From an uncultured Pseudomonadota bacterium (GTDB taxonomy: Bacteria; Pseudomonadota; Alphaproteobacteria; RF32; CAG-239): 64,000 nt of DNA. A model generated the notes under the pieces. It ran no database searches and was not told where the DNA came from. It saw only the letters and a list, made by a program, of their open reading frames with translations. The stretch lies in assembly GCA_947054505.1 (NCBI GenBank), contig CAMRWU010000006.1:1-64000 (forward strand), given 5' to 3'. Numbering within the stretch: position 1 is the stretch's first letter; the number at the start of each line of letters is the position of its first letter. Made by a program: the position numbers and the translations under genes. Below, in pieces: positions 33,472 to 43,579 of this stretch.

Positions 33472-36108
33472 ATGTTAGAAAAAAATTATAATCCTAAAGA
33501 TTTTGAAGAACAAATTTATGCCCAATGGGAAAAAGACGGGGATTTTAAACCGGATATGCGCAGCGATAAAGATGCCTTTGCCATTGTTATTCCGCCACCA
33601 AACGTTACCGGTGTTTTGCATATGGGACATGCTCTTGACGATACGTTGCAGGATATTTTAATCCGCTACAATCGCATGTTGGGCAAAAAAGTTTTATGGC
33701 AACCGGGGATGGATCATGCCGGTATTGCAACGCAAATGGTTGTTGAACGCAATCTGGCCAAAGAAGGCATTACCCGCCATGATTTGGGACGCGAAAAATT
33801 TATTGAAACCGTTTGGAAGTGGAAAGAGCAGTCAGGCGGTACGATTTGCAAACAACTGCGTCGTCTTGGTGCTTCTTGCGATTGGAGCAGAGAACGCTTT
33901 ACCATGGATGAAGGTTTGAGCCGCGCCGTTCGCAAAATCTTTGTAAATCTTTATAAAGACGGATTGATTTATAAAGCTAAAAAATTGGTCAACTGGGACT
34001 CTAAATTTATGACTGCCGTTTCTGATTTGGAAGTTGTCCAAAAAGAAACCGTCGGCAAAATGTATTACTACAAATATCCTATCGAAGGAGAAGAAGGCCA
34101 GTTCATCCACATTGCTACCACTCGTCCGGAAACAATGTTTGGTGATACTGCCGTTGCTGTCAGCAAAGAAAATGAAAAACTGAAGCATCTTATCGGCAAA
34201 AAAGCCATTATCCCGATTATTAATCGCGCTATTCCGATTATCGGTGATGAACATGCTGATCCGGAAAAAGGAACCGGCGCCGTCAAAATTACACCGGCAC
34301 ATGACTTTAATGACTTTGAAGTAGGCAAACGTCACAACCTGCCGATGATTAACATCCTCAATGAAGATGCGACTCTTAATGAAAACACTCCGTTTGAAGG
34401 TATGGACACCCAAACAGCTCGTCAGAAAACCATTGAAAAAATGACTGAACTTGGTCTGATGGAAAAAATTGAAGACCATCCGATGGTTATTCCTTATGGC
34501 GATCGTTCCGGTGTTGTTATTGAACCGTTGATGACTGATCAATGGTTTGTTGATGCTCCTACCCTTGCCAAAGAAGCCATTCGCGTGGTTGAAGAAGGTG
34601 AAATGAAGTTCGTTCCCACTACTTATGAAAAAACGTATTTCGAGTGGATGCGCAATATTCAACCTTGGTGTATCTCCCGCCAGTTGTGGTGGGGACACCA
34701 AATGCCGATTTGGTATGGTCCGGACGGAACAATTTTCTGCGAAGAAAATGAAGAAGAAGCTCAAATTGCGGCCAATAAACATTATGGAAAAAACGTTGAA
34801 CTGACCAGAGAAACAGATGTTCTGGATACGTGGTTTTCTTCCGGTTTATGGGCCTTTTCAACTATGGGATGGCCGGATAAAACCGAATTTTTAGACACAT
34901 TCTATCCGACATCGGTTTTGGTTACCGGTTTTGACATCATCTTCTTCTGGGTGGCCAGAATGATGATGATGAGCATGTATATGATGAAAAAAGTTCCGTT
35001 CAAGACTTGTTATATACACGGTTTGGTTCGAGATGAACAAGGGCGGAAAATGTCAAAATCCAAAGGCAACACCGTTGATCCGATGGAAACGATTGAAACA
35101 TACGGTGCGGATGCTTTGCGCTTCTTTATGGCGGCCATGGAAACACAAGGACGTGATATCAACATGTCTGAGAATCGCATTGCCGGCTACCGTAACTTTG
35201 CAACAAAACTCTGGAATGCCTCTCGTTTTGGTGAGATGAACAGTTGTGCGCCAGTTAAGGGATTTGACGAAACTTCGGTTTCTCATCCGGTTAACAAGTG
35301 GATTGTTGCCAAAGCTAAAGAAGCAACCCGCGCGGTTACTGCCAACCTGAACAATTACCGTTTTTCGGATGCCGCCAATGATGTCTACCAATTCATTTGG
35401 GGCGGTTTCTGCGATTGGTACATTGAAATGATTAAGCCGATTTTATATGGTGAAGATGAAAATGCCAAAGCCGAAACTCGTGCAACATTCGGCTGGGTAT
35501 TGGATCGCATTTTGGTTATTTTGCATCCGTTTATGCCATTTATCACTACAGAACTTTGGAATAATACGGCTGAACGCTCAACAAAACTTATTCATGCGGC
35601 TTGGCCACAAAATGAAAACATCGACACAAAAGCTTTGAACGATATTGATTGGACGATTGATCTTATTTCTGCCATCCGTTCCCTGCGTGCCGAAATGAAT
35701 CTGCCGGCCGGCGCTAAATTAACCGTTTATATGAAAGGTGCAGAAGAAAAATCTCAGCAACATCTGCGTGATTTTGCAACAATCATATGCTCACTTGCCC
35801 GTTTGGAGAAAATTGAAGCCTACAACGGAGAAATTACACCGGATATGGCACAAGCAGTCTTTAAAGAAGCGGTTATTTTGTTGCCTCTCAAGGGGATTGT
35901 TGATTTTTCAGCAGAAAAGGAACGCTTGCGTAAAGAACTGGAGGCTTTGGAAAAGAATCTGGAGGGCTATGCTCGTAAGCTTGGCAATCCAAGCTTTGTA
36001 GAACGCGCGCCGGCGGCAGTCGTTGAAGAAGAAAAACGACGCCAAGCCGAGGCTTTAGACAAGAAAGCCAAAACAGAAGAAGCTCTGGCACGAATCGTTA
36101 ATCTTTAA
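33472..36108 (+). CDS. valS: Valyl-tRNA synthetase
   Basis: This class I synthetase charges tRNA-Val and edits threonyl-tRNA. The HIGH motif appears as PPPNVTGVLHMGHALDDTLQD. The editing domain shows TTRPETMFGDTAVAV and GTGAVKITPAHDFNDFEVG. The KMSKS loop is GRKMSKSKGNTVDP (near residue 525), followed by the helical anticodon domain and a C-terminal coiled coil (FSAEKERLRKELEALEKNLEGYARKLGNPSFVERAPAAVVEEE). The length of 878 aa is normal. A terminator follows. Confidence 0.97.
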   Translation: MLEKNYNPKDFEEQIYAQWEKDGDFKPDMRSDKDAFAIVIPPPNVTGVLHMGHALDDTLQDILIRYNRMLGKKVLWQPGMDHAGIATQMVVERNLAKEGITRHDLGREKFIETVWKWKEQSGGTICKQLRRLGASCDWSRERFTMDEGLSRAVRKIFVNLYKDGLIYKAKKLVNWDSKFMTAVSDLEVVQKETVGKMYYYKYPIEGEEGQFIHIATTRPETMFGDTAVAVSKENEKLKHLIGKKAIIPIINRAIPIIGDEHADPEKGTGAVKITPAHDFNDFEVGKRHNLPMINILNEDATLNENTPFEGMDTQTARQKTIEKMTELGLMEKIEDHPMVIPYGDRSGVVIEPLMTDQWFVDAPTLAKEAIRVVEEGEMKFVPTTYEKTYFEWMRNIQPWCISRQLWWGHQMPIWYGPDGTIFCEENEEEAQIAANKHYGKNVELTRETDVLDTWFSSGLWAFSTMGWPDKTEFLDTFYPTSVLVTGFDIIFFWVARMMMMSMYMMKKVPFKTCYIHGLVRDEQGRKMSKSKGNTVDPMETIETYGADALRFFMAAMETQGRDINMSENRIAGYRNFATKLWNASRFGEMNSCAPVKGFDETSVSHPVNKWIVAKAKEATRAVTANLNNYRFSDAANDVYQFIWGGFCDWYIEMIKPILYGEDENAKAETRATFGWVLDRILVILHPFMPFITTELWNNTAERSTKLIHAAWPQNENIDTKALNDIDWTIDLISAIRSLRAEMNLPAGAKLTVYMKGAEEKSQQHLRDFATIICSLARLEKIEAYNGEITPDMAQAVFKEAVILLPLKGIVDFSAEKERLRKELEALEKNLEGYARKLGNPSFVERAPAAVVEEEKRRQAEALDKKAKTEEALARIVNL

Positions 36109-36112
36109 TATC

Positions 36113-36139
36113 AAAGCCCCTCGATTGAGGGGCTTTTTT
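36113..36139 (+). terminator. Terminator of valS
   Basis: A perfect AAAGCCCCTC/GAGGGGCTTT stem with a GATT loop and a T run follows the valS stop. Confidence 0.92.
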
Positions 36140-36236
36140 ATTGTCCTATGTTTTGGGGAGAATCGTTCCGGTCATCTTTTCGTCCGACAACAACTCTTTA
36201 TCGCGGTTAAACTTTCAGATAACAAATTGCAAAATC

Positions 36237-37184
36237 TTACTGTCCGTGCTCGTCGTCTTTTCGTCCCAATATTTGTCTAGAGAGCAAGCCATCCGGTCGT
36301 ACAAAACGAGGCATCGCAACCACCTCTTCTTCAGGCATACTCATGGCCAGACGAGGTTTTTCGATTGTTTCCCGAATTCCCTTAGCCATGTAAACACCAT
36401 TAAAACCAGATAATCTGTCATAAAATTCATCAATACCGGTAATGTGTTCGTTCTTTCCCAGATACAAAACACCACCGCGATTTTGACGTTTGCTCAAGCG
36501 GGATAAAATCTCTCTCTGACGTTCCGGCGTAAAGAAACGCAAAACGTTACGACAAAAAATAATTTCAAACATTTCACCTTGAGTAATTTCCTGCAACAGA
36601 TTATAACGGCGAAACTCCACCATACGGCGCAATTCGTCGTTGACACTCCACATATCATCTTCTTTATGAAAATAGTTGAGAATGTCTTTTGCATTCAATC
36701 CCGTTTGGATTTCGAAATTGTTATAAAGTCCGCGTTGCGCTTTAGAAATCGCTGTTGATGAGATATCAGAACCAACAATATTTATGTTCCATTCTTTCAA
36801 GCCCAGAAATTGCCGATGAATGCACATGGCAATTGAGTAAGCCTCTTGTCCGGTTGAACAACCAACGCTCCAAATACGCAAACGTTTGGCGGCACGATTA
36901 TTTTCTCTTAAATTAGGCAACACGGTGTTCTCAAAGCGCTGAAAAACATCGTAGTTTCTAAAGAAAGAAGTGTCTGACAAAGCTAGATTTTCAACAACCT
37001 GAGCCACCAACGGTTTGGCTCCCAAACGCAACTCGGCCACCAATTCTTCAACACTGGCATAGCCTTTTTCACGAATAAAATTTGATATTCTCTTATCGAC
37101 GACAAAATATTGTCCTTCGTTAAAATCCCAGCCGGCATGCTGTCTTAAAAGGTTCACCAGAAAATCAAAATCTTGTTTGCGCAT
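36237..37184 (-). CDS. cheR: CheR-type chemoreceptor methyltransferase
   Basis: This SAM-dependent protein-glutamate methyltransferase modifies chemoreceptors. The N-terminal all-helical domain is MRKQDFDFLVNLLRQHAGWDF through VENLALSDTSFFRNYDVF. The SAM domain has LRIWSVGCSTGQEAYSIAMC, IVGSDISSTAISKAQRGLY, FRRYNLLQE and FEIIFCRNVLRFFTPERQREIL. A roughly 45-residue C-terminal tail beyond the domain is low in conservation. The gene sits downstream of a CheY-like regulator and chpT on the same strand, a cluster of signalling genes. No chemoreceptor is in the window. Confidence 0.93.
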   Translation of the reverse strand: MRKQDFDFLVNLLRQHAGWDFNEGQYFVVDKRISNFIREKGYASVEELVAELRLGAKPLVAQVVENLALSDTSFFRNYDVFQRFENTVLPNLRENNRAAKRLRIWSVGCSTGQEAYSIAMCIHRQFLGLKEWNINIVGSDISSTAISKAQRGLYNNFEIQTGLNAKDILNYFHKEDDMWSVNDELRRMVEFRRYNLLQEITQGEMFEIIFCRNVLRFFTPERQREILSRLSKRQNRGGVLYLGKNEHITGIDEFYDRLSGFNGVYMAKGIRETIEKPRLAMSMPEEEVVAMPRFVRPDGLLSRQILGRKDDEHGQ

Positions 37185-37196
37185 TTTCTTCCCCCC

Positions 37197-37565
37197 TTAT
37201 AACAGCCCTAAAATAGCCAATTTTGAACCGATAATTTCTTCATCAAACGGACGCATGATAAAATCATCGGCCCCACCGTCCAACGCCATGCGGATGTTAT
37301 CAATATCAGACATGGTAGCGCAGAACATAAATTTTGGTTGAGAAAGACGACGATCTCCCCTGATTTTGTACAGAACATCTATGCCGTCCATCAGAGGCAA
37401 GCGCCAGTCACTGATAATCAAGTTTGGATTTTCCCGACGACAAAGCTCTAAAGCCTCTTCTCCGCTTTCGGCCTCGATAACGTTAAAGCCAAAATTCTCC
37501 ATTATCTTGACTAACAACATGCGGATTGTTTGCGAATCATCAACGACAATACATTTACCAGCCAT
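37197..37565 (-). CDS. CheY-like single-domain response regulator
   Basis: The 122-residue product is a stand-alone receiver domain. It has the acidic pair in KCIVVDDSQTIRML, phospho-Asp in LIISDWRLPLMDGIDVLYKI (about residue 54), CATMSD with the switch Thr, and Lys replaced by Arg in the usual KP position (FIMRPFDEE). The change of this near-invariant Lys to Arg is notable and may alter phosphorylation. The ATG at 37565 overlaps the chpT stop codon as TAATG, so translation is coupled. It could receive phosphate from ChpT or a CheA elsewhere. It is not clearly DivK or CpdR. Confidence 0.85.
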   Translation of the reverse strand: MAGKCIVVDDSQTIRMLLVKIMENFGFNVIEAESGEEALELCRRENPNLIISDWRLPLMDGIDVLYKIRGDRRLSQPKFMFCATMSDIDNIRMALDGGADDFIMRPFDEEIIGSKLAILGLL

Positions 37566-38188
37566 TATTCCTGCCCTTTCCGCTCGAACATAAAACAAGG
37601 AAAGTCTGATTTCAACAAATAGAGCTTCACTCCTGTTTCCTCAGCCTGCGACACCAAGTAATAAGACGGAGCAAATTGCGCGTTGAGTTCTGTTCGGCAT
37701 CCGCCCAAGATCTCTTTCAGGTGAAGCATTTTATCTTCTGAGGGAGCTAGTGTTCCCTCTGATACGACCCAAAGTTTTCCTTCTTTTTCAGCAATTGTTA
37801 TTTTTCCGCCGCGAATCATCATATCGGCAATTATCATTACTGCCAAAAGCACCTCTCGGGAAAAAGAGACATCTTTTATCTGAAAATCCAACTCCAGCGG
37901 ATAATTTCGATTACCGATTGTTCCAAGATAATCACGAATCGTTTTTTCCAAAAACTCCATATTCTCCAAATTGGCATTGTCTAAGCCAAAAGCCAGCCTG
38001 AAAAAGCGCATACGAGCTGATAAAACGGACGAACTGGTTTTCAGAATGGATTTGATGTCATCCATAAAGTCCATATCACCTTCTTCCAGTAATTCTACGG
38101 CGTTAGCAACTGCCCCGACATTACCGACAATATCGTGGCTCAAACGTGTGCAAACCAGTTGGGTAAGGATATTTGAATCTATGGTCAT
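37565..38188 (-). CDS. chpT: Histidine phosphotransferase ChpT
   Basis: ChpT is a dimeric pseudo-kinase phosphotransferase that relays phosphate from CckA to CtrA and CpdR. The phospho-His lies in LVCTRLSHDIVGNVGAVANAVELLEEG (about residue 18), followed by the second helix with SSSVLSARMRFFRLAFG and a degenerate ATPase-like domain ending near 195. The 207-aa length fits. Its main target CtrA is encoded at 26975. The CheY-like and cheR genes follow, an arrangement I recall from related alphaproteobacteria. Identification rests on the DHp-like motif and layout. Confidence 0.88.
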   Translation of the reverse strand: MTIDSNILTQLVCTRLSHDIVGNVGAVANAVELLEEGDMDFMDDIKSILKTSSSVLSARMRFFRLAFGLDNANLENMEFLEKTIRDYLGTIGNRNYPLELDFQIKDVSFSREVLLAVMIIADMMIRGGKITIAEKEGKLWVVSEGTLAPSEDKMLHLKEILGGCRTELNAQFAPSYYLVSQAEETGVKLYLLKSDFPCFMFERKGQE

Positions 38189-38197
38189 CTTCTTTCT

Positions 38198-39358
38198 CTA
38201 AAAACTGTATAAATCCGTGTTCATATAGCGTTGGTCTTCACGAGACATTCTGGTATAATCAAGCTCTCGCAACATCGGATCTTCCAATTGCAGGAAGCCG
38301 GTGTTGGCTTTCATAAAAGGTTTGTTTCCGCCCATTCCCCATGTAATGGATGTTTTATTATCCGGCTTGCCGTATTTCTGATTTACTTTCTTCCAAAAAT
38401 CATAAACCTTAATATTGCGGATATACATTGCCTTAGGGCTGTTGCCGGTGATGTTGGCGGCCATACTCTTATAACTGATTTTGTAGACCTTATTGTCGGT
38501 AAAGTTACTCGTCAACGTGACTTCCATTTCTTCCTTGGTATCAAACTTGGAATATTTGACGGTTTGAACATATTCATGATTGTCTTTCTTGGCTTTTTGC
38601 GTTACGCAGGCCTCTGTTCGCTCATAGCCGACAACACCGGTACTGCGGCAATATTCTTCATTCCGCCATTTGATAAAATTGGGGATTTGGTATTTTTCCA
38701 TCACCTTACGAAAACCTCGATTGCGCATGGTTTCCTCAACTTGTTGCAAAGACATACGCAACATGACACCGGAAATATCAAACACCGAAGCGTTGGAACG
38801 ACGATTGGCATTTGAAGGGTTGCGTGCATTGTCAACCAAGTCATCAAGACTGTCTATTCCAGAAGCGGATTTTCCGTTCCCTCCCAACAAAGTCAACGGA
38901 TTGGTATTGGCCAATTTGTCAACCCACGTTCCCTCGACGGAAGGCAGAGGCAAAGCAGATTCAGAAGCGGCATCTTTTTTCAGTGTGTCGGTCAAGGCCT
39001 GATCCTTGCTGATTGTCGGCAAAGGTTCAGGTTCTTCTTCAGGTATCTGTTCTTGAGGCGAAATCGGAGTTTGCAACATTGGAATTTGCGGCGGCTGAGA
39101 CGCAATCGGAATATTATCCGAGGGAGGCGGAGCAAAATCTTGCAGTGTCTCATCGGGCATCATATCCTCATCCAAAACAGGAACATCCCCGCTTTCTGAT
39201 GATGCCTCATCGCCAAAAGCATAGTTTGGCATGGCAACGGCTGTTTCATAATTTACCTCTCCGCCAAAAAGGTATGGAGAAGAATCCTCGCTTGCCTGTG
39301 CGGCAACCGGAGTTAATAAAAGTACAGCACCCAATGTCAAAAACCAATAAGGCAACAT
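38198..39358 (-). CDS. Secreted hypothetical protein, 386 aa
   Basis: I do not recognise a named family. A signal peptide is clear (MLPYWFLTLGAVLLLTPVAAQA). Residues about 25-130 are a low-complexity acidic and proline/glutamine-rich linker (EEEPEPLPTISKDQ). The C-terminal half (about 195-386) looks folded: ISGVMLRMSLQQVEETMRNRGFRKV, a pair of cysteines (EEYCRS and TEACVT) likely bonded, and a beta-rich WGMGGNKPF segment. It ends 9 bp before chpT starts, so it may be the first gene of the chpT-cheY-cheR operon. A periplasmic location is predicted. Confidence 0.72.
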   Translation of the reverse strand: MLPYWFLTLGAVLLLTPVAAQASEDSSPYLFGGEVNYETAVAMPNYAFGDEASSESGDVPVLDEDMMPDETLQDFAPPPSDNIPIASQPPQIPMLQTPISPQEQIPEEEPEPLPTISKDQALTDTLKKDAASESALPLPSVEGTWVDKLANTNPLTLLGGNGKSASGIDSLDDLVDNARNPSNANRRSNASVFDISGVMLRMSLQQVEETMRNRGFRKVMEKYQIPNFIKWRNEEYCRSTGVVGYERTEACVTQKAKKDNHEYVQTVKYSKFDTKEEMEVTLTSNFTDNKVYKISYKSMAANITGNSPKAMYIRNIKVYDFWKKVNQKYGKPDNKTSITWGMGGNKPFMKANTGFLQLEDPMLRELDYTRMSREDQRYMNTDLYSF

Positions 39359-39504
39359 TTCTTCTTCTTTATAATTATTTCAGCTCAGAGTTTATTCTTT
39401 TTTTTAGAAGATAGCAAATATTTCCCTTAACTTATCATAAGAAGTTTTTATTTACATTTTCCTTTTTAGACGATATAAAACGATAAAAATGACAAGGATT
39501 TATC

Positions 39505-40854
39505 ATGACAACAGAAGTTCACATTATCGGTGCCGGTCTTGCCGGTTCGGAAGCGGCTTGGCAGTTGGCTCAACGAGGTGTTTCCGTTGTGATACACGAA
39601 ATGCGGCCGCAAAAATCGTCTCCCGCCCACAAAACGTCTTATTGCGCAGAATTGGTGTGTTCCAATTCCTTACGCTCGGATGATCATTTGCATAATGCCG
39701 TCGGTCTGCTTCACGAAGAAATGCGACAGCTAAAATCTTTGATTATGGAATGTGCCGATGCCTGTAAAGTTCCGGCCGGAGGTGCTTTGGCCGTTGACCG
39801 TGACGGTTTTGCTCAAATGGTAACAGGCAAGCTTCGCGCTCATCCCCTCATCCGCTTTGAGGACGGAGAAATCACTCTGTTGCCGCAAAAAGACGACGGC
39901 AGATGGATTGTCGCAAGCGGACCTCTGACATCTGAGGCGCTTATTCAATCTATTTTACAGACGATTGACAGTCAGGCTCTTAATTTTTTTGACGCGATTG
40001 CTCCGGTCGTTTTCAAAGAAAGCATTAACTTTGATGTGGCTTGGTACCAATCCCGTTATGATAAAGGTGACAAAACCGATTACATTAACTGCCCGATGAC
40101 CAAAGAGCAGTATTATGACTTTATCAATGCGTTGTTGACTGCGGAAAAAACAGAGTTTCATGATTTTGAAAAACAAGCCGCTTATTTTGACGGCTGTCTG
40201 CCGATTGAAGTAATGGCGGAACGCGGATCTGACACCCTGCTTTTTGGTCCGATGAAACCCGTCGGTCTTACCAATCCGCACAATCCGCAACAAAAACCTT
40301 ATGCCGTGGTGCAATTACGTCAGGACAACAAAGAAGACACTTTGCGCAACATTGTCGGTTTTCAAACAAAATTGAAATATGGTGAACAACAACGAATTTT
40401 CAGAATGATTCCGGGGCTGGAAAATGCTGAATTTGCGCGATTGGGCGGTATTCATATGAACACGTTTATCAAAAGTCCGTGGCTGTTGGACGAATTCTTA
40501 CGCCTCAAACAACGCCCCAACATCAGCTTTGCCGGTCAAATTACCGGATGTGAAGGTTATATTGAAAGCGCGGCAACAGGCTGGGCTGCCGGATATTTTG
40601 CCGCTTGTGAGTGTTTGGGGCAAAATGCCGCGTTACCACCGGAAACGACGGCCATTGGCGCGATGTTGAAGCATTTGCGGAACGACAGCACTCCCGACTA
40701 TCAACCAATGAACATCAACTTTGGTCTCTTTCCGACTATTCAAGGTGAAGTTACTGTCAACGGGAAGTTCCGTAAAATTAAAGGAATGGATCGCAAACAA
40801 GCTTATTGCATGCGAGCTCTGGCCGATATTAAATCATGGATTGATGAGTTATGA
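39505..40854 (+). CDS. trmFO: Folate-dependent tRNA (uracil-5-)-methyltransferase TrmFO
   Basis: This FAD enzyme uses methylenetetrahydrofolate to form m5U54 in the tRNA T-loop. Clear features are the FAD site [34 protein letters not shown] and [13 protein letters not shown] near the N-terminus, [22 protein letters not shown], and C-terminal [20 protein letters not shown] and MNINFGLFP. The length of 449 aa is normal. Its last 4 bases overlap hpnC as ATGA, tying a tRNA modification gene to the squalene operon. Confidence 0.97.
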   Translation: MTTEVHIIGAGLAGSEAAWQLAQRGVSVVIHEMRPQKSSPAHKTSYCAELVCSNSLRSDDHLHNAVGLLHEEMRQLKSLIMECADACKVPAGGALAVDRDGFAQMVTGKLRAHPLIRFEDGEITLLPQKDDGRWIVASGPLTSEALIQSILQTIDSQALNFFDAIAPVVFKESINFDVAWYQSRYDKGDKTDYINCPMTKEQYYDFINALLTAEKTEFHDFEKQAAYFDGCLPIEVMAERGSDTLLFGPMKPVGLTNPHNPQQKPYAVVQLRQDNKEDTLRNIVGFQTKLKYGEQQRIFRMIPGLENAEFARLGGIHMNTFIKSPWLLDEFLRLKQRPNISFAGQITGCEGYIESAATGWAAGYFAACECLGQNAALPPETTAIGAMLKHLRNDSTPDYQPMNINFGLFPTIQGEVTVNGKFRKIKGMDRKQAYCMRALADIKSWIDEL

Positions 40855-41663
40855 AACAAGCCAAGGACGAAAATTTTCCGGTCGGACTACTCATCAGCCG
40901 TAGATTAAAACCTTTGGTAAAAGCCTATTATCAAGCGGCTCGAACAGCGGATGACATTGCCGATGATAACAGTCTTTCGAGCAAAGAAAAGCTTAATCTC
41001 TTAGATGAAACCGAACGAGCTTTTTACGGGAAAAACAAGGCAAAAAAATTTTCGGCCGCAACACGCCTCGGTAAGATTTTCAGCTCAGAAAATCTTGATG
41101 CATCGCTTTTTACCGACCTGTTAAAAGCCTTTCGTCAAGACGCGGCAAACCAGCCTCTGGAAATTTGGGAACAGCTGATAAATTACTGTACTTATTCTGC
41201 CGCGCCGGTCGGTCGTTTTTTGTTGGCAATCCATGATGAAAATCCTTCTACTTATCTGCCGGCGGCAACTTTGTGTGCTGTTTTGCAAATCAGCAACCAT
41301 CTTCAAGATTTGAAAAAAGATTGTGTCGAAATGAAACGTTTCTACCTCCCGAAAACAATGATGGACAAACACGGCGTTGTTTATGATGATTTTTGCCAAA
41401 ACCAATCTTCTCCCCGCCTTAAAGCATTGATTGTCGAAATCGTTACAGAACTGCGTTCAATGATGAAAGATGCAGAACAACTACCGCGCTTGATAAAAAA
41501 TAAACGGTTACGCATGGAAACGGGTGTTATTCTTTCTTTAACCAATTCCATGTTAAAAAAGTTGGAAAATGAAGATGTTTTGAACTCCGCTGTTCGCCTT
41601 GGCCGTCTTGATTGGGTGAAGGCTTTGGTTCATGGAGTTAAAACTCTGTTTAGCACGAGATAA
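40851..41663 (+). CDS. hpnC: Squalene/phytoene synthase family, HpnC-like
   Basis: HpnC converts presqualene diphosphate to hydroxysqualene in the HpnCDE squalene route. The two prenyl-diphosphate metal-binding motifs are visible: [10 protein letters not shown] (about residue 35) and [19 protein letters not shown] (about 150-165). At 270 aa it is slightly short for HpnC. Assignment of HpnC rather than HpnD rests on being first of two synthases and on the NFPV start typical of HpnC. It begins inside the trmFO stop and ends 3 bp before hpnD. Confidence 0.88.
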   Translation: MKQAKDENFPVGLLISRRLKPLVKAYYQAARTADDIADDNSLSSKEKLNLLDETERAFYGKNKAKKFSAATRLGKIFSSENLDASLFTDLLKAFRQDAANQPLEIWEQLINYCTYSAAPVGRFLLAIHDENPSTYLPAATLCAVLQISNHLQDLKKDCVEMKRFYLPKTMMDKHGVVYDDFCQNQSSPRLKALIVEIVTELRSMMKDAEQLPRLIKNKRLRMETGVILSLTNSMLKKLENEDVLNSAVRLGRLDWVKALVHGVKTLFSTR

Positions 41664-41666
41664 AAA

Positions 41667-42500
41667 ATGAACAATATCAAACGTATGGTTAAAAAATCAG
41701 GAACATCTTTTTTTTGGAGCATGAGTCTGTTGCCACGCGCCAAGAGAAATGCCATGTATACGATTTATGCCTTTTTCCGCCACATTGACGACATTGTTGA
41801 CGGTGATGCTCCCATGGCTGAAAAGATGGAACTTATTCAGGCTTGGCGAGAAGAAATGGATAATATCTATGACCGAAAGGTTCCGCAAACGGATATCGGA
41901 CGGCGTATTTATAAAAATTGTATGCGCTTTAAGCTTCCTAAAGATGAATTTTTAACCATGCTGGACAGCATCTCTATGGATTTGCCCAATCCGGTACAGG
42001 CTCCGGATATGGATAAATTAAACCAATATTGCCGTGGGGTTGCCGGTTCTCCGGGGAATTTGTCTTTGCGAATTTTCGGATGCTCGGATAAAAAACTTAT
42101 TGATGCGTTGTCCGAAACTCTGGGACGAGCTTTACAGCTTACAAATATTTTAAGAGATGTTAAAGAAGATGCACAAGCTGATCGCTTATATCTTCCGAAA
42201 GAACTGTTGAAAAAAGCAGGTATTCATTCTACTGCGCCGATGGATGTTGTCGTTGACAAGAATTTATCGGTGGCTCGTGAAGAACTTGCTCGTATTGCCG
42301 ATGATGATTACAAAAAAGCATTTTCCTACCTCAAGAAACTTGATAAAAAAGTTGCTCGTCCGGTTAAAGCTATTGCCTACATCTATAAACGCTATTTTGA
42401 TATTATGCAAAACAGAGGCTGGGAAATTATTTCACCCAAGCCAAATGTCGGAAGATTTACGAAACTTTGCTTAGCGCTTAAAGCTTTTATGGGTAAATAA
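41667..42500 (+). CDS. hpnD: Presqualene diphosphate synthase, HpnD-like
   Basis: HpnD condenses two farnesyl diphosphates to presqualene diphosphate. Visible motifs are FFWSMSLLPRAKRNAMYTIYAFFRHIDDIVDG with the first Asp-rich motif, YCRGVAGSPGNLSLRIFG, and LTNILRDVKEDAQADRLYLPKELL with the second. The length of 277 aa is normal. The stop overlaps the hpnE start as TAATG. It works with HpnC and HpnE encoded on either side. Confidence 0.92.
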   Translation: MNNIKRMVKKSGTSFFWSMSLLPRAKRNAMYTIYAFFRHIDDIVDGDAPMAEKMELIQAWREEMDNIYDRKVPQTDIGRRIYKNCMRFKLPKDEFLTMLDSISMDLPNPVQAPDMDKLNQYCRGVAGSPGNLSLRIFGCSDKKLIDALSETLGRALQLTNILRDVKEDAQADRLYLPKELLKKAGIHSTAPMDVVVDKNLSVAREELARIADDDYKKAFSYLKKLDKKVARPVKAIAYIYKRYFDIMQNRGWEIISPKPNVGRFTKLCLALKAFMGK

Positions 42501-43579
42501 TGAAGAAAAAAAATATCACTTACCATATTATCGGCGCCGGTATCGCTGGTTTATCCTGCGCTTATTTTTTGAAGAAAAAAAATCCGACTTGCAAAACCAT
42601 CGTTTATGAGGCCGCCAGTCACTTGGGCGGACGTTGCTATTCATTCGACGATAAAGAATTGCAAACCCGACTGGATAACGCTACCCATGTTATCTTAGGC
42701 GGCAACAAATATGCGGCAAAGCTCTTTGCCCCCCACAAATGGCACAATGATTGCTATTTTTGGAATGTTTCAAAAGATACGGTAGGAGCTGATTACAAAA
42801 AGTTCAGAGCTGAAATCTTCAAAGCGATGTGCAATACGGAAGCTGGCAAAGCCGCAAAAAAAATTAAACACAAAATATTTTGGAAACTCTTCCCGTGGGG
42901 CGCTAAACAACGTCGCATTTATTTTTCACAAAACGATTTAAGCCAGCGCCTGATTAACCCTTTGGCCGCTTATGCCGATGAGTTGTATACCAACTGCAAA
43001 TTATTGAAATTGGAGACGCAGTTCGGACAAATTGCACAACTTAACTTTAACAACAGAGAAGTTGAAGTTCATGCAGAAGATAAAATTATTCTGGCTCTTG
43101 ATGCCGCCAATACATCTCGTTTTTTAGAAACGCCTCAATTTGATTTTAACGGCATCATCAACATTTTTTACCATACGTCTCAGCCCCTTTCGCTCCCTAA
43201 AAAAGCAGCCTTTTTAGGAGTTGCCAATGGTTTGTTTGATTGGATTTTCGTACATAACAATATTACAGCCGTTACCATATCCGATGCCAAAAATAATAAT
43301 GAAAAACTTGAAGATTTGGCGAGAAGCATCTGGAAACAACTGGATACATTGCGTAATGTTAATTCGGCTTTTGTGCCGCCGTTCCGTGTTATCCATCACA
43401 AGCATGCGACTATCCGGCAAGATGAAGAAAATAATGCCAAACGCCCGCAAAGCGCGCAAACGCCATATCCCAATCTTTTTATTGCCGGAGATTGGACAAT
43501 GAAAGATTATCCATGCAGTATTGAAGCCGCTATTCTTTCCGGAAAAAGAGCGGCTCAAACAGCCCTCAAAAAACGTTAA
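42500..43579 (+). CDS. hpnE: Hydroxysqualene oxidoreductase, HpnE-like
   Basis: HpnE is an FAD-dependent amine-oxidase-fold enzyme that reduces hydroxysqualene to squalene. The dinucleotide site is YHIIGAGIAGLSCAYFLKKK, followed by YEAASHLGGRCYSF, and the C-terminal FAD motif is PNLFIAGDWTMKDYPCSIEAAILSGKRAAQ. At 359 residues it is shorter than the roughly 410-450 I expect, apparently through a reduced middle region, but both cofactor motifs are intact. It overlaps elbB by 4 bp in convergent orientation. No squalene-hopene cyclase lies in the window. Confidence 0.88.
   Translation: MKKKNITYHIIGAGIAGLSCAYFLKKKNPTCKTIVYEAASHLGGRCYSFDDKELQTRLDNATHVILGGNKYAAKLFAPHKWHNDCYFWNVSKDTVGADYKKFRAEIFKAMCNTEAGKAAKKIKHKIFWKLFPWGAKQRRIYFSQNDLSQRLINPLAAYADELYTNCKLLKLETQFGQIAQLNFNNREVEVHAEDKIILALDAANTSRFLETPQFDFNGIINIFYHTSQPLSLPKKAAFLGVANGLFDWIFVHNNITAVTISDAKNNNEKLEDLARSIWKQLDTLRNVNSAFVPPFRVIHHKHATIRQDEENNAKRPQSAQTPYPNLFIAGDWTMKDYPCSIEAAILSGKRAAQTALKKR

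Noticed and set aside
33832..34782. 316-residue minus-strand frame
   Set aside because: Antisense to valS; Phe/Asn/Arg-rich reverse-frame composition and no recognisable domain.
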